In this document: positions 1 to 8,626 of the stretch, piece after piece | Layout: every line of letters begins with the position of its first letter | Numbering within the stretch: the first letter of the stretch is position 1 | Source: an uncultured Halieaceae bacterium | GTDB taxonomy: Bacteria > Pseudomonadota > Gammaproteobacteria > Pseudomonadales > Halieaceae | Assembly (NCBI GenBank): GCA_913057135.1 | Contig: CAJXNM010000022.1 | Location: 1-45,861, forward strand | Reading direction: 5' to 3' | Length of the DNA: 45,861 nucleotides | Translations under genes and position numbers: made by a program | The notes under the pieces: generated by a model | Seen by the model: the letters and a program-made list of their open reading frames with translations, nothing else | Databases searched by the model: none | What the model was told of the DNA's origin: nothing

Positions 1-1349
1 CGTGCCACATCGTTGTAAATAGCAAAGGCCATGAGACTGAGCACCATCATGAGCCCTATTTGATAGCCGAAAGCTTGCAATTTCTCTGGCACCGCCTTCC
101 CTGTTACTGCCTCAACTGCGTAAAACAGCAAGTGGCCACCATCGAGTACCGGAATGGGCAGTAGGTTGAGAGCGCCCAGAGAGACACTGAGTAGCGCCAG
201 GAAACTGAGCCAACTGGTCAATCCCGACTCGGCGCTGGATGCGGCCACCTGAGCAATTGTGATGGGTCCTGAGAGATTGGTAGGGGAAATTAAGCCTTGA
301 ACCATCTTCACCATTGAGCTGAAGGTGAACTCGAGCAACTGTCCGGTTCGTGCTACCGCTGCCCACAAAGACTCGAGGGGACCTCGCTCAAAAATACGCT
401 GTCGATCATCGGGAATGGGCGGCACCGCCACCATCATTCCGACGCTGCCAATGTCGCCCTCGTCTGTAGCGCGCCGTTCGGGCACCAGGGCGAGCCGCAG
501 CTCAATACCGTCTCGTTGGATAAGTACATCAATGCTCTGTTCGGGTCGCTCGCGAACATAACTAACCCAATCCATCCACAAGGGCATGGGCTTACCGTCA
601 GCTGTTAAGATCAAATCACCCGGTAAAAAACCAGCCCGCTCAGCGGGACCGTCAGCCACCACCTCATCGATCGCGGGTAATAAAGGGGGTACGTCGATGC
701 GTAATCCTAAACCGGCCAAGGGGTTGGGGCTCTCTTCTCCGGCCAGCCATCGCTCGATGGGGGCCGCCGATTCATAAATCACATTGGATTCGGGGTAACG
801 TACAGCGAGACGAATACTGCCCGTATCCCCCAAGCGCTCCAACAAACGGAAGTTCACTGCAGACACTGTGGGCGTCAGCTCACCGTCAACCGATACAATT
901 TCCTGGCCGGGCTCTACCCCAGCAAAGTAGGCCGGCGACTGGGTTGCCACCTCGGCCACTATGGGCACCAAACCCGTCTCGCCACGGAAAAAAAGTAGCC
1001 AAAATACAGCGATCGCCAGAACAAAGTTGGCCAGAGGACCTGCAATGACAACCGCAATACGTGCCCAGACCGATTGGCGGTTAAAGGCCAGATTGCGCTC
1101 TTCGGGTGCGACGGTGCCCTCCCGCTCATCGAGCATCCGCACATAGCCACCCAGAGGAATAGCCGCAATGGTGTACTCGGTACCATCACGCCCCACCCTA
1201 CGCCAAAGGGGCGTACCAAATCCTATAGAGAACCGCAGGACTTTAATCCCGCAGCGCCTAGCCACCCAAAAATGTCCGTACTCATGGAACGCCACTAGAA
1301 TACCCAGTGTAACCAGCGCCATTAGCACGGTTTGTAAACCGTCTATCAT
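1..1349 (-). CDS. rseP: RseP, site-2 intramembrane zinc metalloprotease (3' end cut by window edge)
   Basis: RseP makes the second, intramembrane cut in the anti-sigma factor RseA and so releases sigma-E during envelope stress. I translated this frame directly. It starts at ATG 1349, overlapping the dxr stop (TAATG). The zinc motif HEYGH lies at residues 22-26, the same position as in E. coli. A first membrane helix surrounds it, followed by periplasmic PDZ-like segments (for example the stretch AGVEPGQEIVSVDG). A C-terminal LDGGH motif and last membrane helices follow, ending YNDVAR at the edge. About 449 codons are present against a usual length near 450, so only a few residues are missing. 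It is the last visible gene of the rpsB-to-rseP block; bamA would be expected next outside the window. Confidence 0.95.
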   Translation of the reverse strand, partial: MIDGLQTVLMALVTLGILVAFHEYGHFWVARRCGIKVLRFSIGFGTPLWRRVGRDGTEYTIAAIPLGGYVRMLDEREGTVAPEERNLAFNRQSVWARIAVVIAGPLANFVLAIAVFWLLFFRGETGLVPIVAEVATQSPAYFAGVEPGQEIVSVDGELTPTVSAVNFRLLERLGDTGSIRLAVRYPESNVIYESAAPIERWLAGEESPNPLAGLGLRIDVPPLLPAIDEVVADGPAERAGFLPGDLILTADGKPMPLWMDWVSYVRERPEQSIDVLIQRDGIELRLALVPERRATDEGDIGSVGMMVAVPPIPDDRQRIFERGPLESLWAAVARTGQLLEFTFSSMVKMVQGLISPTNLSGPITIAQVAASSAESGLTSWLSFLALLSVSLGALNLLPIPVLDGGHLLFYAVEAVTGKAVPEKLQAFGYQIGLMMVLSLMAFAIYNDVA

Positions 1350-2566
1350 TACTCTGCTCTCTGGCTTAGTACGCGTTTCTGCTTAGCCAACCACTCGTGT
1401 GCTCTCTGGCGCGCTTGCCCATCGAGCTGTTCGACCTCGGTAAGGGTCGTAGGTTCCTTACTTGGGGTATCGGTCAATACCGCTTCATTCAATCGATCGA
1501 TATCGGTAAAACGTATCAAACCATCTAGAAAGGCTGCTACCGCCACTTCATTGGCGGCATTCAAGGCGCACATGCCACCAGCTTGGCCAATCGCTTCCTG
1601 AGCCAGGCGAAGGCAGGGGAATGCATCGAGATCGGGGCTCTGAAAATCAAGTCGCCCACAGGCCACAATATTGAGGGGCGCCACCCCGGCGCTAACGCGA
1701 CTTGGCCATGCCAGTCCGTAAGCGATGGGTGTGCGCATGTCGGGGTTACCCAGCTGCGCCAGTACCGAGCCATCTCGATAGCGAATCATCGAGTGCACAA
1801 TACTCTGCGGGTGTACCACCACTTCAATATCCTCGGGGGACTGGCGAAATAGCCAACAAGCCTCCGCCAGTTCCAGCCCCTTATTCATGAGCGTCGCCGA
1901 ATCGACAGAAATCTTTCGGCCCATACTCCAGTTGGGATGGGCACAGGCTTGCGCCGGGGTGACCCCGTCGAGGTCGATGCGCCGCCAGCCACGAAAAGGG
2001 CCACCCGAGGCGGTCAGAATAATTTTCTCCACCGATGACATGTCGGGCCTCGCCCGCTCATCGGCGGTAAGGCACTGGAACATAGCGTTGTGTTCACTAT
2101 CGATGGGTAACAGCGTGCATCCGCCCTGCTCGACAGCGGTCATAAAAACAGCACCCGCACTGACGAGAGCCTCTTTGTTGGCCAGCAGCAGACGCTTACC
2201 CGCCTGGGCGGCGGCTAGTGCAGGCTTCAAACCCGCAAAACCGACAACAGCGGCCATGACTGTATCGACCTCGGCGCAACTGACGGCGGCAATTGATGCG
2301 TCCTCACCCTGCTGCACCCGCACGGAGGGTGCTGTATGCGCCAATTTTGAAGCCAGTTGTTGCGCCGCGTCTGGGCAGGCCATGATCGCAAGCTTAGGTT
2401 GATGCTGTTGACACAGCATCACCATGTCATCGACTGATCGATGAGCGACCAGTGCGTGCACGCAATATTGGTCTGGGTGTCGAGCAATCACATCGAGGGT
2501 ACTTTGACCAATCGATCCCGTGGCACCCAGTACCGTCACCCGCTGCCTGCAGGAGCCCGTGGCCAT
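1349..2566 (-). CDS. dxr: 1-deoxy-D-xylulose 5-phosphate reductoisomerase
   Basis: This enzyme makes the first committed step of the MEP isoprenoid pathway, converting DXP to 2-C-methyl-D-erythritol 4-phosphate with NADPH in the cytoplasm. The NADPH-binding loop GATGSIG is at residues 14-20. Metal/substrate residues sit in IDSEHNA (about 155-161) and TASGGPF (about 185-191), followed by the HPNWSMG loop and DSATLMNKG. I place the start at ATG 2566, overlapping the cdsA stop (TGATG). This gives 405 aa, close to the 398 aa of E. coli. The open frame continues upstream into cdsA, but those residues do not resemble Dxr. It supplies isoprenoid precursors used by UppS three genes upstream. Confidence 0.96.
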   Translation of the reverse strand: MATGSCRQRVTVLGATGSIGQSTLDVIARHPDQYCVHALVAHRSVDDMVMLCQQHQPKLAIMACPDAAQQLASKLAHTAPSVRVQQGEDASIAAVSCAEVDTVMAAVVGFAGLKPALAAAQAGKRLLLANKEALVSAGAVFMTAVEQGGCTLLPIDSEHNAMFQCLTADERARPDMSSVEKIILTASGGPFRGWRRIDLDGVTPAQACAHPNWSMGRKISVDSATLMNKGLELAEACWLFRQSPEDIEVVVHPQSIVHSMIRYRDGSVLAQLGNPDMRTPIAYGLAWPSRVSAGVAPLNIVACGRLDFQSPDLDAFPCLRLAQEAIGQAGGMCALNAANEVAVAAFLDGLIRFTDIDRLNEAVLTDTPSKEPTTLTEVEQLDGQARQRAHEWLAKQKRVLSQRAE

Positions 2567-3411
2567 CAACGAAACCCCATCAGTAGCAGACCCAGACCAA
2601 ATACCGGCGCTGCACCACAAATACTGTCGAGCCTGTCGAGCAGTCCCCCGTGACCGGGTAGGAGGGCGCCGGAATCTTTGACCCCAACATGTCGTTTGAC
2701 CATGCTGACCGTGAGATCCCCGAGCACCGATGCAACGGCCATGATCAAAGCAAGTATCCCGATGGATACGGGCGTTACATGGGCATAACTGTTCGGCAGG
2801 CCAAGGCTCACCACCATCACCAACAACAGCACTGCAGCAATACCACCCCATAGACCTTCCCAGGTCTTACCCGGGCTCACTGATGGCGCCAACTTATGCC
2901 TACCCCATCGGCGTCCCGTAAAATACGCGCCGACGTCGGCAGCGGCGACAGTTAACACCAGGAGAATCACTAGCACCGGCCCGTTTTGTAGACTGAACGC
3001 GTACATAATGGCAAGCCAAGTGGCAGCTAGCATCAACCAACCCACGACACTGCGAACGATGCTGCTACGCCAGGCCCATGTGGAGCGCGGATACTGACGC
3101 ACCTGCAAAAGGGCAACGGACCAAAATAGGCACGCCAAACCCATCACCGGTTGCACTTGGGTCACTTTGGGATCACCGGCCAGGTCACAAACCCACCACA
3201 ACCCCACCAGCAGACCGGCTAGGCACAGGCAATAGATCGAGCGCGCAATCGAATGCGTCCAACCCGCAAGCGCCGCCCATTCCCAGCCCGCAAGCAGTGC
3301 AACTGCCCCAAACACCAATGCCAAACCGAGTGTCGGCAACCAGATTACAGCGGTCACAAACAGACCCGCCAAAACAACGGCCGTGATGAATCGCTGCTGC
3401 AAACTACTCAC
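2566..3411 (-). CDS. cdsA: Phosphatidate cytidylyltransferase (CDP-diglyceride synthase)
   Basis: CdsA converts phosphatidic acid and CTP to CDP-diacylglycerol, the branch point for phospholipid synthesis, in the inner membrane. The 281-aa protein is almost entirely hydrophobic helices, as the family requires. The CDS signature is near the C-terminus: SMVKRHVGVKDSG, then LPGHGGLLDRLDS, with the conserved Lys, Asp and HGG residues. It starts with GTG at 3411, overlapping the uppS TGA (GTGA), and its stop overlaps the dxr start. Translational coupling with both neighbours is therefore likely. Confidence 0.95.
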   Translation of the reverse strand: MSSLQQRFITAVVLAGLFVTAVIWLPTLGLALVFGAVALLAGWEWAALAGWTHSIARSIYCLCLAGLLVGLWWVCDLAGDPKVTQVQPVMGLACLFWSVALLQVRQYPRSTWAWRSSIVRSVVGWLMLAATWLAIMYAFSLQNGPVLVILLVLTVAAADVGAYFTGRRWGRHKLAPSVSPGKTWEGLWGGIAAVLLLVMVVSLGLPNSYAHVTPVSIGILALIMAVASVLGDLTVSMVKRHVGVKDSGALLPGHGGLLDRLDSICGAAPVFGLGLLLMGFR

Positions 3412-4187
3412 GCGTTCTCCCCAAAGCGGGCGTCCAAATCGTCGGTCTCGGCGCTGCCGCGCAGTCCAAAGCGACGCTCCCTTGACGCAAAGGCTTGCAG
3501 CGCTTCATCGAGGGCAGCCGCATCAAAATCGGGCCACAGACGCTCGGTAAAATACAATTCCGCGTAGGCAAATTGCCACAATAGAAAATTGGAAATGCGC
3601 TGATCGCCCCCGGTCCGTATACACAAATCCGGTGGCGCTACGTCGCCCAAAGCCAGCTCACTATTCAAACGCTCTTCGTCAATATCCGAGGGCTGAAGCC
3701 GACCCTCATGCACCTGTATTGCCATGCGCTTAGCCGCATCGACCACATCCCAGCGGCCGCCATAGTCAATGGCGAGTACCAAGGTTGCGCCCGTATTGGC
3801 TTCGGTTAGCTGCTCGGCTCGTTCAAGTAAGCGCTGCTGTCGCGTACTGATTCGATCCCGTCGGCCGATAAAACGCAGGCGAATATTGTCTCGGTGTAAT
3901 TTTTCCGCTTCGCGGCGTAAATATCGGGATAACAGCGCCATGAGCGCGCGCACCTCGGGTTCGGGACGGCCCCAATTTTCGCTGCTAAAGGCGAACAAGG
4001 TGAGTACTTTCACCCCTCTTTTATCGCAGGCCTCAAGAATCGTCCGCACCACCTCGACGCCAGCACGATGCCCCGCAACGCCACTTAAGCCGCGCCGCTG
4101 CGCCCAGCGATTGTTACCATCCATGATGATGGCAATGTGCTGGGGAATGGCGCCCCTCGGCACTGTTTGTGTATCGAAACTTGTCAC
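3408..4187 (-). CDS. uppS: Undecaprenyl (isoprenyl) diphosphate synthase
   Basis: UppS is the cis-prenyltransferase that extends farnesyl diphosphate with IPP to undecaprenyl diphosphate, the lipid carrier for peptidoglycan and O-antigen. The catalytic Asp is in IIMDGNNRWAQRRG (near residue 23). FAFSSENWGRP and the closing RTGGDQRISNFLLWQ and ELYFTERLWPDF motifs are intact. The start is a choice. A TTG at 4211 overlaps the frr stop, but its GGAG lies only 2 nt away. GTG at 4187 has AGGG seven bases upstream and gives a 259-aa protein of usual size, so I prefer it. Confidence 0.94.
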   Translation of the reverse strand: MTSFDTQTVPRGAIPQHIAIIMDGNNRWAQRRGLSGVAGHRAGVEVVRTILEACDKRGVKVLTLFAFSSENWGRPEPEVRALMALLSRYLRREAEKLHRDNIRLRFIGRRDRISTRQQRLLERAEQLTEANTGATLVLAIDYGGRWDVVDAAKRMAIQVHEGRLQPSDIDEERLNSELALGDVAPPDLCIRTGGDQRISNFLLWQFAYAELYFTERLWPDFDAAALDEALQAFASRERRFGLRGSAETDDLDARFGENA

Positions 4188-4207
4188 AAGCAAGCCCTGA
4201 TCGGGGC

Positions 4208-4765
4208 TCAAATCTCCATTAGATCGGCTTCTTTAGCCGTTAAGGCATCGTCGACCTTGGCGATATAGCTATCAGTTAGCTTCTGGATGGCGTCTTGCCC
4301 ACGTCGCTCATCGTCCTCGGAGATATCTTTTTCTTTCAACAACTCCTTGAGCATGCTGTTGGCATCACGCCGGGCATTACGAACCGATACCCTGGCAGAC
4401 TCCGCCTCGGCACGAGCCTGCTTGATATAACCCTTTCGGGTTTCCTCGGTCAGCATAGGCATCGGGATGCGAATAACGTCACCAGCGGTGGCTGGGTTGA
4501 GACCCAAATCCGATTTCATAATCGCCTTTTCAATAGCCGGGGTCATGCTTCTATCAAAAGCCGTCACGGCCAACGTACGCGCGTCTTCCACATTAATATT
4601 GGCAGCTTGATTAAGGGGCGTCTCAGCGCCGTAATAATCAATGCGAATGCCATCGAGCAAACTTGGATGAGCTCGCCCCGTGCGGATTTTATTGAAATGA
4701 TGACCCAGCGCCTCTAGCGACTTCGCCATACGCTCTTCGGCCTCGGCCATAATATCGTCGATCAT
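4208..4765 (-). CDS. frr: Ribosome recycling factor
   Basis: RRF works with EF-G to split post-termination ribosomes. The 185-aa length is exactly typical. The two-domain signature is clear: the N-terminal helix [22 protein letters not shown], the beta domain with [14 protein letters not shown], and the C-terminal helical arm with [20 protein letters not shown]. The start ATG at 4765 has an AGAGGTGAT ribosome site. It lies in the conserved pyrH-frr-uppS order. The 102-base gap to pyrH holds nothing I can identify beyond this ribosome site. Confidence 0.96.
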   Translation of the reverse strand: MIDDIMAEAEERMAKSLEALGHHFNKIRTGRAHPSLLDGIRIDYYGAETPLNQAANINVEDARTLAVTAFDRSMTPAIEKAIMKSDLGLNPATAGDVIRIPMPMLTEETRKGYIKQARAEAESARVSVRNARRDANSMLKELLKEKDISEDDERRGQDAIQKLTDSYIAKVDDALTAKEADLMEI

Positions 4766-4867
4766 GCATCACCTCTTACTATTACTTAGCCAACATCACG
4801 CAGCGACGTCGGCAACATCTTTTGTTTAGCGTTTTGGGACCAGCGCACAGCCCCCGCGATTCACCCC

Positions 4868-5584
4868 TTACTGGATGAGAGTACCCTCTTGGCCACCGCG
4901 CACAATGTTTAATAAAGCTCCTCGCTGAGCCATGTCGAATACCCGCACCGGCATATCGTGGTCTCGACACAAGCAAATAGCGGTAAGGTCCATGACCTCG
5001 AGCTTTTTATCCAAAACCTCATCGTAGCTTAAGCTTTCGTAGCGAATGGCGCCGCTGTCTTTCATCGGATCAGCGCTGTAAACACCATCGACTTTGGTAG
5101 CTTTCAGCACCAAATCGGCGCCGACTTCGATACCGCGCAGACAGGCCGATGAATCGGTGGTGAAAAAGGGATTACCGGTACCTGCTGAGAAGATCACGAC
5201 ATCGCCATTGCTGAGGGCACGTATCGCCTTTCGACGATCGTAGTGATCGACAACGCCACTCATCGGGATAGCCGACATGACCTGGGTGGCGATATTTGAG
5301 CGCTCTAGAGCGTCTCTAAGCGCTAGCGCATTCATCACGGTGGCCAACATGCCCATGTGGTCGCCGGTGACTCGATCGAGTCCAGCTGCCTGCAGAGCCT
5401 TGCCACGAAACAGGTTACCGCCGCCCACCACAAGACCAATCTGTACACCAATACCCACGAGCTGACCGATCTCGAGCGCCAAATGATCAAGCACTTTGGG
5501 GTCGATACCGAATGCCTCATCGCCGGTAAGGGCTTCACCGCTTAGCTTAAGTAGTATCCGCTTGTAAACCTTCTCGCTCGCCAC
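4868..5584 (-). CDS. pyrH: UMP kinase
   Basis: PyrH phosphorylates UMP to UDP with ATP, in pyrimidine nucleotide supply; the bacterial enzyme is a hexamer of the amino-acid-kinase fold. LLKLSGEAL (about residues 11-19), [10 protein letters not shown], the [13 protein letters not shown] region and the [13 protein letters not shown] loop are all present. The open frame reaches further upstream to 5629, but GTG 5584 has a strong GAGGAG site 7 bases ahead. It gives 238 aa beginning [10 protein letters not shown], matching the family size of about 240. It lies between tsf and frr, as in most Proteobacteria. Confidence 0.95.
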   Translation of the reverse strand: MASEKVYKRILLKLSGEALTGDEAFGIDPKVLDHLALEIGQLVGIGVQIGLVVGGGNLFRGKALQAAGLDRVTGDHMGMLATVMNALALRDALERSNIATQVMSAIPMSGVVDHYDRRKAIRALSNGDVVIFSAGTGNPFFTTDSSACLRGIEVGADLVLKATKVDGVYSADPMKDSGAIRYESLSYDEVLDKKLEVMDLTAICLCRDHDMPVRVFDMAQRGALLNIVRGGQEGTLIQ

Positions 5585-5675
5585 CGTCAGTCTCCTCAAC
5601 AACAACCCATCTATAGTACCGAACAACACGCTTTGGCGGGCGACAGTTTACAGAGGAACCGGTGCCAGCGAGAGC

Positions 5676-5700
5676 GCAAAGTTACCGCAAAAAAGTTACC
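5676..5700. repeat. Short tandem direct repeat in the tsf-pyrH gap
   Basis: Two adjacent units, GCAAAGTTACC (5676-5686) and GCAAAAAAGTTACC (5687-5700), lie between the tsf terminator and pyrH. The units differ only in the length of the A run. No function is known; it might be a binding site or a trace of slippage. Confidence 0.35.
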
Positions 5701-5702
5701 CC

Positions 5703-5732
5703 AAAAAAAACGGGGCCATATGCCCCGTTTTT
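5703..5732 (-). terminator. Intrinsic terminator after tsf
   Basis: A 10-bp perfect stem, AAAACGGGGC / GCCCCGTTTT with a CATAT loop, sits 16 bases past the tsf stop. On the minus strand it is followed by a run of eight T. It should end most rpsB-tsf transcripts and separate them from pyrH. The A/T symmetry could allow some activity on the plus strand too. Confidence 0.88.
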
Positions 5733-5747
5733 CAATGGCGAGTGTCA

Positions 5748-6605
5748 TTAGCCCTTCAGCTGGGCGGCAACCTCGTCAGCAAAATCGACTTTCTCGACCT
5801 CGATACCTTCACCCACCTCAAATCGGCTGAATGACACAATTTCGGCACCTGCGGCTTTGACCAGTTTGCCCACGGTCGTGTCAGGGTCTTTGACGAAAGG
5901 CTGCTCGGTGAGGCTATTCTCAGAGAGGAACTTGCGGATACGCCCATCGATCATTTTTTCAATAATCTCGGCCGGCTTACCGGATTCCTGTGCCTGCGCG
6001 GTAAAAATCTCACGCTCTTTAGCGATTAACTCTTCGGGCATGTGCTCGGGGGACACCACCTGCGGATTGACCGCAGCGACATGCATAGCAACGTCACGTG
6101 CTAAGTCTTGATCACCACCTTTGAGCTCAACCAACACCGCAATGCGATGATTACCGTGCACATAGCCGCCCACAACGCCACTATCGGCGGTCACGAGGGA
6201 TGCACGACGGACACCGATATTTTCGCCGATTTTTTGCACAAGCGCCTGGCGCGCCTCTTCGATCTCGCCACCTTTGATGGCTTCCACATCGTCACTCTTG
6301 GCATCGTAGGCCTTGGTAACCACTTGATCGACGAATGCGATGAAGTTGTCATCGCGGGCGACAAAGTCAGTTTCGCTGTTCACCTCTACCAAAACCCCAT
6401 AACTGCCGTCTTCGGCGATACGCAGGGATACGACACCATCGGCGGCGGTTCGCCCAGCTTTCTTCGCAGCTTTCATGCCACTGGACTTACGCAGTTCCTC
6501 AATTGCTACATCGACATCGCCACCAGCGGCCGCGAGTGCTTTCTTACACTCGAGCAGGCCCAAGCCAGTACGTTCGCGAAGCTCTTTTACCAGTGATGCA
6601 GACAT
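5748..6605 (-). CDS. tsf: Elongation factor Ts
   Basis: EF-Ts is the nucleotide exchange factor that removes GDP from EF-Tu. The N-terminal UBA-like helices carry [17 protein letters not shown] (residues 8-24). The EF-Tu-contacting TDFVARDD motif is near residue 80, and the core ends with a C-terminal helical module. At 285 aa it matches the family. It follows rpsB with a terminator-like hairpin between them and has its own strong terminator, so its level relative to S2 is probably set by partial read-through. Confidence 0.96.
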   Translation of the reverse strand: MSASLVKELRERTGLGLLECKKALAAAGGDVDVAIEELRKSSGMKAAKKAGRTAADGVVSLRIAEDGSYGVLVEVNSETDFVARDDNFIAFVDQVVTKAYDAKSDDVEAIKGGEIEEARQALVQKIGENIGVRRASLVTADSGVVGGYVHGNHRIAVLVELKGGDQDLARDVAMHVAAVNPQVVSPEHMPEELIAKEREIFTAQAQESGKPAEIIEKMIDGRIRKFLSENSLTEQPFVKDPDTTVGKLVKAAGAEIVSFSRFEVGEGIEVEKVDFADEVAAQLKG

Positions 6606-6777
6606 GGTTCTCCTTCCTCATTGGTGGCCCTAGACGGGCACAGGTCTAATAAATAGGTACGTAGCCGCAAGATTGGCGACTACTGTTCACAAACTTCATT
6701 CAAGTCAAAATCTTCATTCGAGATCGTCAAGGTCGGGGTCGCAGTCTATCGCGCCCCTGTGACAACGATGCGAATGT

Positions 6778-6803
6778 AAAAACGCCGCGCTTAGCGCGGC
6801 GTT
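6778..6803 (-). terminator. Intrinsic terminator/attenuator between rpsB and tsf
   Basis: A perfect 10-bp GC-rich stem (AACGCCGCGC, loop TTA, GCGCGGCGTT) begins 4 bases after the rpsB stop. On the minus strand it runs into five T. The stem is strong but the T tract is short, so I read it as a partial terminator that reduces tsf transcription. The remaining bases to the tsf start (6606-6777) show no other clear element, though a tsf promoter could lie there. Confidence 0.8.
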
Positions 6804-6807
6804 CGGA

Positions 6808-7572
6808 TCAGGCCTCGGCTTCGGCCTCGGGCGCTTCGCCCTGATCTTCGTCAACGGGCACAAACTCATCGGCAGCACCGAAATCGCCACCGCCGGCTTT
6901 GCCAGCCAGTACCGCATCGGCAACCGCTTTGACATAGAGGCGTATAGCGCGGATCGCATCGTCATTGCCAGGAATCACATAATCAACGCCGTCGGGGTTG
7001 GAGTTGGTATCAACGATACCAATCACTGGAATACCCAATTTGTTCGCTTCAGTAATGGCAATACGCTCGTGATCGACGTCGATCACGAACAGCGCATCGG
7101 GCAAGCCCGACATGTCGGCGATACCACCGACGGAGCGCTCTAGCTTCTCTTTACTGCGGGTACGCATCAGCGCTTCTTTTTTGGTGAGCTTGGCGAAGGT
7201 GCCATCGCGCTCCTGTTCTTCCAACTCACGAAGACGCTTGATCGAAGCACGCACTGTCTTGTAGTTGGTGAGCATGCCACCCAACCAACGGTGGCTGACA
7301 TAGGGCATGCCGCAGCGGATCGCCTGTTCTTGAATGATCTTACCCGCGGCACGCTTGGTGCCCACAAACAAAATTTGATTCTTGCTGCCCGCTAATCGCT
7401 GCACCTGAGCCAACGCTTCATTAAACGCAGGCACCGTTTGCTCAAGGTTAATAATGTGGATTTTGTTACGAGCCCCAAAGATGTACTGATCCATCTTGGG
7501 ATTCCAGAAGCGGGTCTGGTGTCCAAAGTGCGCGCCGGCCTGCAGCAGCTCGCGCATGCTTACTTGTGTCAT
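6808..7572 (-). CDS. rpsB: 30S ribosomal protein S2
   Basis: S2 binds the head-body junction of the 30S subunit. Typical S2 sequence runs throughout: [20 protein letters not shown] at the N-terminus, [14 protein letters not shown] near residue 100, and the [11 protein letters not shown] and [14 protein letters not shown] motifs. At 254 aa it is slightly longer than E. coli S2 because of an acidic Glu/Ala-rich tail. The ribosome site AAGGATATC precedes ATG 7572. A 175-base leader from the putative promoter leaves room for the known S2 autoregulation, but I cannot fold it here. Confidence 0.97.
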   Translation of the reverse strand: MTQVSMRELLQAGAHFGHQTRFWNPKMDQYIFGARNKIHIINLEQTVPAFNEALAQVQRLAGSKNQILFVGTKRAAGKIIQEQAIRCGMPYVSHRWLGGMLTNYKTVRASIKRLRELEEQERDGTFAKLTKKEALMRTRSKEKLERSVGGIADMSGLPDALFVIDVDHERIAITEANKLGIPVIGIVDTNSNPDGVDYVIPGNDDAIRAIRLYVKAVADAVLAGKAGGGDFGAADEFVPVDEDQGEAPEAEAEA

Positions 7573-7747
7573 GAGATATCCTTGTCGGTTTGGGTTTTGG
7601 CCTCCGCCTATCCTGCAAAACCAACCAGTTACCTAGCACCCGGTCTGCAGTTATATGATAGACGTGTGTCGTTTAGCACCCCCCTTAAGCCATGGCTAAA
7701 GCCTGGGTTTAAAAGGTGGCGTCGCCGGCGATGCCCGCGAGGCGCGC

Positions 7748-7753
7748 GTTATA
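7748..7753 (-). promoter_or_regulatory. Putative rpsB promoter (-10) in the rpsB/map divergent gap
   Basis: On the minus strand the sequence TGCTATAAC is an extended -10 element (TATAAC at 7753-7748) about 175 bases ahead of rpsB. No good -35 lies 17 bases upstream, which fits an extended -10 promoter. The GCGC-rich stretch directly after the hexamer resembles a stringent-control discriminator, as is common for ribosomal protein genes. The long leader between it and rpsB could carry the S2 autoregulatory site. Confidence 0.5.
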
Positions 7754-7782
7754 GCACACTGGACGGGCCAATTGAAGCCCCA

Positions 7783-7811
7783 AAGACAGCGGCGCTTGAT
7801 TTGGGTAAACT
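7783..7811 (+). promoter_or_regulatory. Weak candidate promoter for map-glnD
   Basis: AAGACA (7783-7788) and TAAACT (7806-7811) are separated by 17 bases, each matching four of six consensus positions. They lie 35 bases ahead of the chosen map start. This is only a position-and-consensus argument. Confidence 0.3.
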
Positions 7812-7846
7812 ATTGCGCCTCAGCCACTTCCCATGCAGTAAAGTCG

Positions 7847-8626
7847 ATGACAGTCACCCCCAAAACCCCCGAGCAAATTGAAGGTATGCGTGTCGCGGGG
7901 CGTCTCGCCGCCGAGGTGCTCGAGATGATCGCGCCACAAGTCGAAGTGGGTATGACCACGGGCGAAATCGATCGTATCTGCCACGACTACATCGTCAACG
8001 TACAGAAAGCGATTCCAGCGCCCCTCAACTACCACGGTTTCCCCCGATCAATCTGCACGTCAATTAACGATGTGATTTGCCATGGTATTCCATCGGATAC
8101 CAAGAAGTTGAAGAACGGCGATATCATCAACATCGACGTCACCGTCATCAAAGATGGATGGCATGGGGACACCAGCATTATGTTGGGGGTGGGCGATGTC
8201 GCCCAGCACGCTCAGCGGCTAATGCTGATCACCCAGGAATGCCTGTACAAAGCATTGGCTATCGTCAAACCCGGCACGACACTCGGCGATATCGGCCACA
8301 TCATTCAAGAGCATGCAGAATCCAACTATTACTCTGTTGTGCGAGAGTATTGCGGGCATGGCATCGGCCAGATCTTCCATGAAGAGCCGCAGGTGCTGCA
8401 CTATGGGAAACCCGGCACGGGTCTTGTGCTTGAACCGGGCATGACTTTCACCATCGAACCCATGATCAACGCGGGCAAGCGACATACAAAACTCAATACG
8501 AAAGATGGCTGGACGGTCACGACCCGTGATGGCCGCCTTTCGGCGCAATGGGAGCACACCATTGCAGTGACTGATTCGGGCTGCGAAGTGCTGACACGGC
8601 GAAGCGATGAACAACTCCCCTGCTAA
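7847..8626 (+). CDS. map: Methionine aminopeptidase, type I
   Basis: This dimetal enzyme removes N-terminal Met from new proteins. The metal ligands are recognisable: two Asp in INIDVTVIKDGWHGD, His in the CGHGIGQ motif, Glu in FTIEPMINAG, and Glu in SAQWEHTIAVTD. ATG 7847 (MTVTPKTPEQIEGM) gives 259 aa, close to the 264 of E. coli. The open frame extends about 25 codons further upstream, but that part does not resemble the family. It is divergent from rpsB, the classic rpsB/map arrangement, and overlaps glnD by 20 bases. Confidence 0.95.
   Translation: MTVTPKTPEQIEGMRVAGRLAAEVLEMIAPQVEVGMTTGEIDRICHDYIVNVQKAIPAPLNYHGFPRSICTSINDVICHGIPSDTKKLKNGDIINIDVTVIKDGWHGDTSIMLGVGDVAQHAQRLMLITQECLYKALAIVKPGTTLGDIGHIIQEHAESNYYSVVREYCGHGIGQIFHEEPQVLHYGKPGTGLVLEPGMTFTIEPMINAGKRHTKLNTKDGWTVTTRDGRLSAQWEHTIAVTDSGCEVLTRRSDEQLPC

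Noticed and set aside
1887-2402. A 171-codon plus-strand open frame opposite dxr
   Set aside because: Fully antisense to a strongly conserved gene; low-complexity Ala/Ser/Arg product with no domain.
6108-6596. A 162-codon plus-strand open frame opposite tsf
   Set aside because: Antisense to EF-Ts, without a ribosome site or recognisable domain.
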